DNA from: Amoebophrya sp. A120
Lineage: Eukaryota; Sar; Dinophyceae; Syndiniales; Amoebophryaceae
Assembly: GCA_905178155.1 (NCBI GenBank)
Contig: CAJINV010000002.1
Span: 12,409,621-12,473,620 of the forward strand
Reading direction: 5' to 3'
Length of the DNA stretch: 64,000 bases
Position 1 is the first letter of the stretch; each line of letters begins with the position of its first letter. This document shows positions 43,364-52,085 of this stretch, piece after piece. A model generated the notes under the pieces. The model did not search any database and was not told where the DNA came from. It saw only the letters and a list, made by a program, of their open reading frames with translations. A program made the translations under genes and the position numbers.

Positions 43364-45505
43364 TCAAACGCATGCTTTTCCGTTGAAGAACAAGGTTCCT
43401 TTTGGCACTTGTTGCACAACAGTGGAGCAAACCTCGTGGTAGGATGGGCACTGTCCCTTCGGCGTCTCCAAGTTTCGAAACGCATCGTACTTGTGCTCGT
43501 ACTGCATTTCCGTGCATCCGGCCGCTTCGTAAGGACCCGTAGCTTCGTGGTAGCACTGGCGAAGTATGGTGCATCCCAGCTCGCTGCAGTCCTTGCCCTC
43601 GTCGTGCAACCCGGTTATCTTTACAAATTTTTGAAATTGAGCTTTATTTTCGAATGCGTCATGTTCAAACCCAAAGATGAAAAAAAAGAAAAACACTGTA
43701 GGAGCGGGGTAACAAATGACCCGTTAACTCGCGCCCGCGAGTTAACCGTCCGCCCGGCCGGCCGGACGGTTAACTCGCGGCTTGGAGTGTAGACAAATCG
43801 CAAGGTCTTAAAAATCCACCCCGAAGTGCTCGCCAATCCTCATTAAAGCATGCTGATTGAGAATTTTCTCGCGCTTATTTTGAAATGAAATTGATTGCAA
43901 AACACGACGGAAAAGCCGTAACTGGATTCATTTTTTGCAATTCGAAACTGGGAAAGATTTTCAGCAACACACCCAACACCAGCAGCAGGAACAGGCCGAC
44001 TGAAGCAAGATCTTAGCTCGCAGGCGGATTTTCGCTCGCCCTGTTCTAGCGGTGACGCATGAAAAACTTTCCCAATTTCGAATTGCAAAAAATGCAGCCT
44101 CTTGCGGCTTTTTCGCCGAGTTTTGCAATCAATTCCATTTATAAATAAGCACAGTAAATGAATTCTGAATATATAAGCACGCTGCAGTGAGGATTGGCGA
44201 GCGCTTCGGGTTAGATTTGCACCACCTTGCGATTTGTCTACACTCCAAGCCGCGAGTTAACCGTCCGGCCGGCCGGGCGGACGGTTAACTCGCGGGTGCG
44301 AGTTAACGGGTCATTTGTTACCCCGCTCTAGTAATATGTACTACTTACTGCATCAGAAAGTCCACCAAACGTGGTACTAACATCAATAAATGAATCACTC
44401 TTACCCTGACTTTGAAGAGATCGTCTGCCGTTTTTTCCAGCATTTCGACCCGATCTACCTTTAGGTTCCCGATCACCAGCGCCAGCCCATCGTCCACCGC
44501 GTTCAGCGGGCAATCCGGTGTGACACACCGGGGGTCCCGCGTGTCATTTTCGCAGGAGAACCCCGCGTCGTGGACCTGATCCAGGTAGCGCGCCACGGGC
44601 TTCGGGATGTAATCTAATTTTCCGACCGTGTTTTGCCAATTTTCGATGACCCCGCGCTCCCCGGGCGCGACGATGGGCAGCTGGTCCCAGGGGATCCGCT
44701 CCGCCGGCCCGGCAATCACGGTTTCGTGCACGCCGCTCCGGCTGCTGCGCGTGGTGGCGTCGGGGACGACGGCCTTGTTATCCACCTTGGGAAACAGCAC
44801 GTCCCCGTTGGGCCAGGTCCCGTCGGCCGGCTTGACGGCGTAGTCCAAAATTTGGTGCCCCCCCTTGCCATACTTGACGCGGTGCGGCTTTTTGTGGTAG
44901 TACAGCACGTCCTTCTTGTTCGACTCGTCCGCCCCCGGCTCGTCGGAAGGTTCGTTCGGAAAAGTCTCGGGAAGGAGGTAGGGTGGGAACACTTGCGAGT
45001 TCATCCACATGCCACTGATCGTCGATGGCACGACGGGGTCGCCCACTTCGTCCATCGGCGCTGTGGGATTTAAGGAATCCAGGTAGGGGTAGAACCGGCT
45101 ATACGTGTGCACGTTCGTCGTCTCTTCCACATCCAACTTTTTTCTGCGTGTCTTCCCATTCCGCTGCTGCTGCGCTTGTTCAGTACCGCTCTCTGCCTTC
45201 CTCGAACTGGTCCTTCCTCTCGACGCGGTGGAGGTTGTAGTGCTTTTTCGTCTACTGGCGCGGACTTTGCCTTTTTTCAGAAAGGACACGGTAGCGGAGC
45301 TATTTTCTTGCTGCCTACTGCTGGCGTCTTCCGCGTTCGCTGACAACACGAACGTGCTGCTTAGCAGCAGGGCGGAACTGCAGATGAAAAGCCCCAGTTT
45401 TGTCCGCGCAGTTGAACATACAGTCCTGCATGCTCCGCCGCACATTTTCATTTTGGGAGAAAACACTTGGCTGTTTTCCCCTGGATGAAGAGGCATAAAC
45501 GGCAT
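43364..45505 (-). CDS. Secreted protein with Cys-rich C-terminal exon (unknown function)
   Basis: Exons 44405..45505 and 43364..43618, joined by a 786-nt GT-AG intron in phase 0, give 451 residues from the first ATG, or 433 if the ATG at 45451 is used. The latter directly opens a signal peptide (core LGLFICSSALLLSSTFVLSA). A basic Ser/Arg stretch follows, then a Pro/Tyr-rich region, and GFSCENDTRDPRCVTPDCPL. The second exon is Cys-rich (DCSELGCTILRQCYHEATG, GCTEMQYEHKYDAFRN, CPSYHEVC). The odd number and spacing of cysteines suggest disulfides in a lumenal or extracellular protein. I recognise no family. The intron contains a 632-bp fold-back element. An alternative donor/acceptor pair hugging that element exists but throws the Cys-rich exon out of frame. 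Confidence 0.72.
43699..44330. mobile_element. 632-bp fold-back element (MITE-like) inside an intron
   Basis: The ends are inverted copies of GAGCGGGGTAACAAATGACC, flanked by TA dinucleotides, fitting a TA target-site duplication. Inverted similarity continues inward along both arms: the CCGTCCGGCCGGC-type GC palindromes, the word CTTGGAGTGTAGACAAATCG against its complement, GCTCGCCAATCCTCA, ATTGATTGCAAAAC, and TTTTTTGCAATTCGAAA. The whole element can therefore fold as one long hairpin of about 290 bp per arm around an unpaired centre near 43965-44055. There is no open frame for a transposase, so it is non-autonomous. The 3' end of the element in gene orientation reads CCCCGCTCCTACAG, itself a plausible splice acceptor. 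Confidence 0.88.
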
Positions 45506-46406
45506 CACCGTAACCGTTTTTCGTCGGTTCCTCTACTTCGCCCACCGAAACGTTATCATCCCGTTTCGGCGTAAGCGTTTCGCGGAGGTCGTGCCCAACG
45601 TCGCGCCATGAGTTTTCATGCGACTTGTCCTGGCGCTGTGCAATCACATTGCCGATGGCAATCACTCCTCAGACGAGTCCCTCTCGCCGGGGGGGGGTGG
45701 AGCAGCGCGAACTCAACCTAAAATGACGATGATCATGCCCCGCTTTATTGCTTTTGCTGCGTGAAACTAATCGTCAATGTGGTGACGGTGTCAACGCACT
45801 TCTTTGGCCGTTTCTTTACAACCAACTCGAACTCCGCTGCGCGCTTTGAGTGACGATCTATCGCTCTGGCAGCGCCCACAGGCCCTTGTTATTACGTACT
45901 TAATTCCTCTTCTGGTTTTTCCGCTCTCGCTCTCTTTTCGATTTGCAATTTGTAGTGCGTCGAGTCCTCCTGCACTTCTATGTATGTCTCATCACTTTCC
46001 CTCCTGTCTTTGCTTATGGCTTCTTGTGACTCTGATTGCGTTGATCAACAACCAAAATTCACGGCGGAGAACGCGTCGCAAAAAAACACGTGTTCGATGG
46101 GCGGGATGCCCGACTATGCTGTTCCTTGCAGTGTCTTCTGCTATGTTCATTTTCCCATTCGTTCGCGCCCTCGCGTTCGTATCACCCCACGAAGCCTGCC
46201 AGAGCGGTATCTTCTGTGTCTCTATTTCGTGCATCATGTTGCGAATAGCAACACAGATGCTCCTGTTGCGAAAGAACTACGCCCTCAGCAGACTCTGTAG
46301 TTCTGACTGAACCAAAGCTTTTGATCTACATCTTCTGTGCTTGTTGTTTCGAAAACATCCAAGAACTCAACTTTTAGTATTACGTGCTCATGGTGCAATT
46401 CCAGTG
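45506..46406. other. Intergenic, no minus-strand gene seen
   Basis: Spacer upstream of the Cys-rich secreted protein gene and downstream of the first ELO-like/patatin gene. A G-run occurs near 45690. A plus-strand frame at 45804..46310 is hydrophobic but has no family resemblance and is opposite to all genes here, so it is not called. Confidence 0.5.
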
Positions 46407-49400
46407 CTACAATTCGAACTCCGTGGCGAGCAGGAGCAGCAAGGCAAGAGTGCAGATGGTGAAGAAGATGACCGTGGTCCAGGCGGACTCCGCTTGTTCT
46501 TCGTACTCCTCAATGCAGTCCTGAATTTCCTCATCGTCGAAAACGCTTAGATCCTCCTCGAATCCAGTTGACCAATGGCTCCTACTCGGTGGTAGCAGTT
46601 TCTTCAGCACTGCGCGCGCGCCGATCGGCCGAAGGCGCTGCTTGGAGCTGCTAGAGGAAAAACTCTTCTCGGTCGAGGGCCGCCGCTCCAGCTGCTCGGA
46701 GGCGTCGCTGCGGCAGGAAAAGCAGGCAGATTTCAGAAACCGACGCCCCCCACGGCTGCTGCTGTTGTACCCATACTGGGTGTCGCGAATCCAGGCCATG
46801 CCATCCTGATAGCCGGACCAAAAGATGCCCCGTAAAACTTTCTCGGACGGCGGGAAGCCAGCCCACCAGAACGGAATGATAATGCGCGGGACGATATCCG
46901 CGGTCGGAGCGGAGAGCGCACTCACTTTCACCACGGAGTCGTCGGGATGAAAGGTTCGCCACGGAACGAGAAACGTGAGCCACGCAAGCCCGTCGAGATA
47001 CCAGTTGTTCACTTTCGGGATGGGCGTGGACGGCTCGGCGGGTCCAGTGCTGCTTGTTGATGAAGATGGTTTCGCGCTGGAAGCAGGAGCTCTGTTCCCT
47101 ACTATTCTCTCCGTTTCGGGAGCTGTTTTCGAACGCGTCACTGTTTTCTTTGAAGCAGAACTTGACGCCAGAACGCCCGCTTTAGGACCATCCTCGTCTT
47201 CTGGCAGAGGCGAGGAAGCTGGTGTACCAGTTGGACCAGCTACAGGAGCTGTTCCCGAGACCATTTCTGGCGTCATCTTGAAAGGCAGCCATCCTGCGAC
47301 CAGCGGAACGTGCGAGGAAGCCTTGAGGCAATTCCGCAAGTGCGCGTCGGAGTGAAATTCATGGATAACCTCGGCCGTGAGAAACGGCGGCTTGGTGATG
47401 CGCACGTTGGTCAGCAAGATGCGAATGCGGTTACTCGCGCGCCGAAACATGTTCGGCTCAAGAAACTTCGCCATCGCGCCGTCTAGTGCCCGTACGGCCA
47501 GCACTGGGTTGTGTCCGATCGTCGGAAAAAGCGAAATCGCGTACTCGGCGAGCGCCCGCACGTCGACCCCGCAAGCCAGGGCGCAACCGACCAGAGCACC
47601 ACCGGAGGACCCCGAGAAACCGAGACAAGCTGGGTTCACCTTCTTACCATGTTTGGATCCAGCGCTTTTATTACGCCACCTGCTGTTCGGCCTGCTCCCT
47701 GTGGTCGTGTTTTCGAGTAACTCTTTACTCAGCGTGCGGGTCGGTGTGCTGACATCAGTACCACGACGATCATGGTCTAGCCCCTTTGCTGGCTTTGAAG
47801 TACTGGACGCAGGCTCGCTGCGCTCCGTGAATGTGGAAGAAGCGGGCCTCGAGGACGAAGACATGGACGGCATATCGTCGGAGGTGGAGGAATTATGGGG
47901 CACCGCAGAAGGGACAGAAAACATGTTCCCTGTGGACCGCCGCCGCAAGGTTACTTCGGCGGTGGGATTCACGGTTTCCTCGTCAGACGTCGTCGATGAC
48001 GAAGACGTTGCTTTCGTTCCCGCATCTTTCGAAAGAGCTTTTGTAGTCTTTGATCCTCCTTTTCCTCTGTCTCGCATGGATGTTGAGGTGGCACTATTTT
48101 CCTCCAGCGGGCCCGGAGCGGAGTCGTTGTTGTAAGTATCCAACAGGTCCTGCGTCAGGCGCCCGAAGTGGGATTCGATGGCATAGGCCACACCAAAGTG
48201 GTAAAGATACAACCACCCGCTACTGTCGAACGAAAACATGAGCTGGGGGCGGCGGTTCTTTCGTTTTCGCCGCAACCGCTCCTCGGCCATCTGTAGTGAC
48301 AGCCTGATGTCGGGCATCGAGGCGGAACGTAGTGCGAGATGTGCCGGCCCGGACGTTCCGGCGGTAATTGTAGCTCTGCGATTCCGGAGAGTCGCGGCCG
48401 GATGTGCTGTAACCGGTAGCACCTGCGGCGGCATGGTCGTCGAGGCATCCGCGCCATCCTCTGGGGATGCTGTCTTCTTACTCGATGTTGCTGTACTAGT
48501 GCCTGGTACAGCTGGCGATGATCTGCCATTCTCATCGGAGGAACGCGCTAGGTTCTTCGAATGCGTGAGTTCACCTGATTTCGATGTAGTTTTGTCCGCT
48601 GCAATTTTTTCATCGTAAAGGTCCACCTCGATATCGTCGTGCCGTGGCGAGGACCGCGTTGAGGAGGCGTAGAGCTTCGGCGTCAACCCACCGCCACCAA
48701 GTTCGCTAATGTCGGATTCCGTATCGGAAAATAAAGGCATGCCTTCGACGAAGCTCTGCATTTCGGTCGCCAGATCTACCTCTGCGGTGTTCGCTTTGGA
48801 AATATGGTCCTGGTGCTGGAAATCCGAGTAGAGAACCAGGCCCTGCAACATGACGCCAATCTGCCAGAGACAGGCTAGACCCGGCATCTTGCCAAAGAAC
48901 AAACACCAAAGGGAATGCACGAACAGTGTGCTCATCTGCATAATCTGCAATCGCACGACCTGGGCCTTGTGCTTCACGGCTTTGGCGGTACCTCCTGGTG
49001 GTTCTTCACCCGACTCCCCCGTTGCTGTGCTCGTACTACCAGCATTGGCGTTCTCCAGGCTGCTGGTGCTGTGCAGCACAGCGGCGGCGTAGTACCAGTA
49101 CACGAAAAAATTTGTGGCCGAATTGACCAGGACGACGAAGCCGACGTCACCATACGCGTTGTAGCGCGCGACGAGGAACCAGCTCCAGAGGTTGAGGATC
49201 CGCAGGTAGATGTGCAAGGATGTCATGATGCGCTGGAACTTATTACGCAGAATGACGAAGATGATGTCGCAGAGCTCCGTGACGTGCAGCATGTAGTGGA
49301 GCCAAACCAGAAGCGTCAGCCACGTGGACGAAAATTCCCGACCGTTGCCCCACCATTTGGAGAAGTACTGTAGATCGAACCCGAACACGTCTTCAAAGAC

Positions 49401-50957
49401 CGGCTTCACGACAAACGTGCGGACGGGGTAGGCAAACAGCATCTCGAACACCGGTTCCGCGATGTAGCTGATAAACAGGGCAAACGGGAAGCTGAAGATG
49501 CCCGTAGTGTTTGTTCCAGTAATGCGTCCCTGCAATGCCTCTGCAGCAGCCGAAGAGTCGCTGGGAGCTGTTGTTCCTTGCTCCTGAGTAGATGACCCTC
49601 CTATAAAGTCCATAATTCCACCTTGCTGCGCAGATATCGTGGCTTTATCACCTACCGTCTGTGGGCCGATGAAGGACTGGAACAGAAGGCCCCCGTAGGT
49701 TGAAACCGTTTCGTGGTTGGCGAACAGCGTCGGGAATTCCTGCAGCCGGCGCACCTCGAAAAAAACGTGGTAGCAGACGAACAAGTTCGCCAGCATCTGG
49801 GCCACGTTGTAGAGGAAGAGAAACTCAAAAATGTAGTCCGAGAAGGCGCTCCGTCGCTTTGCCATGAACCGCACGCCAAAGTAGATGACCACGAGATACA
49901 TCCACGTCGCCAGGATCGGCGAGAACCACCAGGGCTTCAGGGAAATTCCGCGCTCTGTCCACTGCGTCGCCTTGTGGTAGAGGCTGTAGAACCACGCGGA
50001 AAAAAACACACCCGCAAACACGCAGCGCTGCCAGAGAAACCGGGCCTGAATGTAGTCCACCAGCAGGCCGGTCTGCGTCGTGTAGATGCGCCGCAGCTCG
50101 GCTGCGGACACCACGGGCGATTTCTGCTGCAGCATCTCCTGTTGGTACTGCAGCACCTGCGCGCGGAACTGCCGGGCGCGGACCAACGCCTGGTCTGCCT
50201 GCTGTTCCAGCGACTCCGAGATGCCCTCGAACCGTTCCTTTGCCAAGTCCGCCGCGGTCTCCAGAGATTTGGACGCTGCCTCGGACACAGTTTCGAACCT
50301 TTCCTTCGCAGCCTCGGAAACAGTCTCAAACCTTTCCTTCGCTGCTTCGGAAACAGTCTCAAACCTTTCCTTCGCCGCCTCAGAAACCGACTCGAAGCGC
50401 TCCCGCGCACGCTCGAAGTCGAACCCGAAAGGCACATCGCGGACGGTCTCCTTGACATCCTCAAGCAGCTCGCCACTGCGCAACCGGGTCAGAAGCGAGC
50501 CCGGGTTGGTCGTACCGCCCGGAGTGACAGGGCCGTCAACGTCGTCATGTCCATGAAGATCATCTTCGCCGTCGGGGCGTAGTTCAGCCGAACCTTGCAG
50601 TGATCTAGTGGTCGTTAGCTTTCTTTCCCCATCGTGGAACTGATCTTGACCGGAGGCATCGTCTTTCGCTTCCTTTTGAATACTTCTCTGCTCGTCGTCG
50701 TCTCCAACATCTGGCTCGGCCCTTCTGTGGGGGTCAGCGGACTGCACTTCGGCAGCTGCTGACGAGAAGGCGTCGCTTGGTTGTGCGGCCTTCTCGATAC
50801 TGTCGGAGCTCTCTGATAGTGCCGCCTCGCCGTGCTCTCCTTTTGTGTTGTCCGGTTCACGACCCGTGTCCCTCTTCGGTGCGATCTGTGCCGCTTCACG
50901 CTCCCGCGAGTCATCCTTTCTTGCTTCATTCTTAGTGGATGCGATCTGCTCTGCCAT
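46407..50957 (-). CDS. ELO-like membrane domain fused to patatin-like phospholipase (paralogue A)
   Basis: A single exon of 1,516 residues from the ATG at 50957 (an upstream in-frame ATG at 51125 would add 56). Acidic N-terminus; 11-residue amphipathic repeats near 184-250 (AAKERFETVSE units). Residues about 340-625 form an ELO-like membrane domain: VIYFGVRFMAKRRSAFSDYI, LYNVAQML, HVTELCDIIFVILRNKF, then LVNSATNFFVYWYY, following the elongase layout, but the HxxHH box is LHIYLRIL, so elongase chemistry is doubtful. After a disordered linker the patatin domain starts near 905 (FSFDSSGWLYLYHFGVAYAI), with nucleophile motif GFSGSSGGALVG near 1116 and catalytic Asp in YLDGLAW near 1320. A C-terminal membrane helix ends the protein. 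Likely acts on lipids at an internal membrane. Paralogue B follows at 52086..55971. Confidence 0.87.
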   Translation of the reverse strand: MAEQIASTKNEARKDDSREREAAQIAPKRDTGREPDNTKGEHGEAALSESSDSIEKAAQPSDAFSSAAAEVQSADPHRRAEPDVGDDDEQRSIQKEAKDDASGQDQFHDGERKLTTTRSLQGSAELRPDGEDDLHGHDDVDGPVTPGGTTNPGSLLTRLRSGELLEDVKETVRDVPFGFDFERARERFESVSEAAKERFETVSEAAKERFETVSEAAKERFETVSEAASKSLETAADLAKERFEGISESLEQQADQALVRARQFRAQVLQYQQEMLQQKSPVVSAAELRRIYTTQTGLLVDYIQARFLWQRCVFAGVFFSAWFYSLYHKATQWTERGISLKPWWFSPILATWMYLVVIYFGVRFMAKRRSAFSDYIFEFLFLYNVAQMLANLFVCYHVFFEVRRLQEFPTLFANHETVSTYGGLLFQSFIGPQTVGDKATISAQQGGIMDFIGGSSTQEQGTTAPSDSSAAAEALQGRITGTNTTGIFSFPFALFISYIAEPVFEMLFAYPVRTFVVKPVFEDVFGFDLQYFSKWWGNGREFSSTWLTLLVWLHYMLHVTELCDIIFVILRNKFQRIMTSLHIYLRILNLWSWFLVARYNAYGDVGFVVLVNSATNFFVYWYYAAAVLHSTSSLENANAGSTSTATGESGEEPPGGTAKAVKHKAQVVRLQIMQMSTLFVHSLWCLFFGKMPGLACLWQIGVMLQGLVLYSDFQHQDHISKANTAEVDLATEMQSFVEGMPLFSDTESDISELGGGGLTPKLYASSTRSSPRHDDIEVDLYDEKIAADKTTSKSGELTHSKNLARSSDENGRSSPAVPGTSTATSSKKTASPEDGADASTTMPPQVLPVTAHPAATLRNRRATITAGTSGPAHLALRSASMPDIRLSLQMAEERLRRKRKNRRPQLMFSFDSSGWLYLYHFGVAYAIESHFGRLTQDLLDTYNNDSAPGPLEENSATSTSMRDRGKGGSKTTKALSKDAGTKATSSSSTTSDEETVNPTAEVTLRRRSTGNMFSVPSAVPHNSSTSDDMPSMSSSSRPASSTFTERSEPASSTSKPAKGLDHDRRGTDVSTPTRTLSKELLENTTTGSRPNSRWRNKSAGSKHGKKVNPACLGFSGSSGGALVGCALACGVDVRALAEYAISLFPTIGHNPVLAVRALDGAMAKFLEPNMFRRASNRIRILLTNVRITKPPFLTAEVIHEFHSDAHLRNCLKASSHVPLVAGWLPFKMTPEMVSGTAPVAGPTGTPASSPLPEDEDGPKAGVLASSSASKKTVTRSKTAPETERIVGNRAPASSAKPSSSTSSTGPAEPSTPIPKVNNWYLDGLAWLTFLVPWRTFHPDDSVVKVSALSAPTADIVPRIIIPFWWAGFPPSEKVLRGIFWSGYQDGMAWIRDTQYGYNSSSRGGRRFLKSACFSCRSDASEQLERRPSTEKSFSSSSSKQRLRPIGARAVLKKLLPPSRSHWSTGFEEDLSVFDDEEIQDCIEEYEEQAESAWTTVIFFTICTLALLLLLATEFEL

Positions 50958-52085
50958 TCCGACGAGCAGTGCTCGTATAAAGCAGGCGATTCGTGGCGCA
51001 AAAGAAGATACGACTACACATATACCAGGATGCAGATACGCATAGCCAACGGCATGGACGACTGGGGTTGTCGTTGTGGTTCGAGCGGGAAAGAGGAAGG
51101 ACAAGGGAAGGGATGCAAAAAACATATATTTCAAAAGATAAAAAGGGTAAGGCGAGTATCACGCTCTAATTGAAAAAAAGGCAGCCGCTGTGGACCTTGT
51201 GTTCAACACTTAATTTGATCGGACGTGTTTGATTCTCCGCGCGGAAAAATTTAGCTCGAACAGGAGGAACCAACGGGTTTCAACTTCTTCTATTTTCATT
51301 TCACATGGGCATTGATGATGCTACTCCCCAAACTCCGTGACCAAAAATCCAGTTGTAAGTACAGAATTCATTTCGCGTCCTGCAGCAACTTGTTCTGGTC
51401 CTCTTTGCCTAAAAAACCAATGGGAAAATTGACTCATCAAACCTCGGAATTGCTCCTAGCTTGGTAGTTGAAGGCAAATGCGTAGGCAAATCAGAGCGCA
51501 GGACCAGGATTATCTACTTCTCCTTGAGATAATGCTCGTGGTAACAAATCAAGCAAAAAAAAACAACGGCAGATGGCGCCGGCCTGGAAAGGTATGTATG
51601 GAATGTAATTTTCGAAGAATTTAACATATCTCTGGCCCACCAAAGAGATAAGCGTGTGTCTGGTAGCGGTTAGACTGCATTTTGATGTTGATATGACCAA
51701 GAATAAGACCAAAGCTACACACAAGAACCCACTAGCTACGGCGGTCATGATGTTTGAAAAAGCGTAGGTAAGAGCAAAAGTATCCGTTTTTGCAACACCA
51801 GCATTTCGTTTTCTTCGGATTTGCTGAAAAAATTATGAGTTTACCCTGGTTTGCTAGAGCTAGTATACCGCCAGATACTACACTAGGTGATGGTCTCCTT
51901 CGTCAGGAGTCAATGAGTATGTCGCTGTCGGTATCCGCAGGAACTTGTACTGCTTCTCCGAAAAGAGCGGTGCTAGTAGAGTCTACTTATCTTCTTCTTC
52001 ATGCGATTCATTTGGAAGGAAAATCGGAGTAGTAGTCAAATGGAACAAGAGCTGTATAGAAATTGCGTGTGATTCGTCTTGATGT
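50958..52085. other. Spacer between the two ELO-like/patatin genes
   Basis: It includes the probable 5' leader of paralogue A and one possible 85-residue gene (51491..51748, listed separately). Nothing else is seen. Confidence 0.45.
51491..51748 (-). CDS. Possible small secreted or membrane protein (85 residues, doubtful)
   Basis: The ATG at 51748 opens a hydrophobic leader (MTAVASGFLCVALVLFLVIS) resembling a signal peptide or single membrane helix. The next 65 residues have no recognisable motif. It has the same strand and spacing as its neighbours, which is the only contextual support. It may be chance, so confidence is low. Confidence 0.25.
   Translation of the reverse strand: MTAVASGFLCVALVLFLVISTSKCSLTATRHTLISLVGQRYVKFFENYIPYIPFQAGAICRCFFLLDLLPRALSQGEVDNPGPAL

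Noticed and set aside
43621-44345. Alternative intron hugging the fold-back element (GTAAGT at 44348 to CTACAG at 43696)
   Set aside because: It leaves the downstream Cys-rich exon out of frame. The pair 44404/43619 is in phase. It could still be a minor splice form.
45804-46310. 168-residue plus-strand open frame with hydrophobic stretches
   Set aside because: Composition looks like translated non-coding DNA (irregular Cys, Ser and Arg runs), no family resemblance, and opposite strand to all supported genes.
50958-51125. 56-residue N-terminal extension of ELO-like/patatin paralogue A
   Set aside because: Its composition looks like untranslated leader, and the downstream ATG at 50957 gives a soluble acidic start like that of paralogue B. 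Not excluded.
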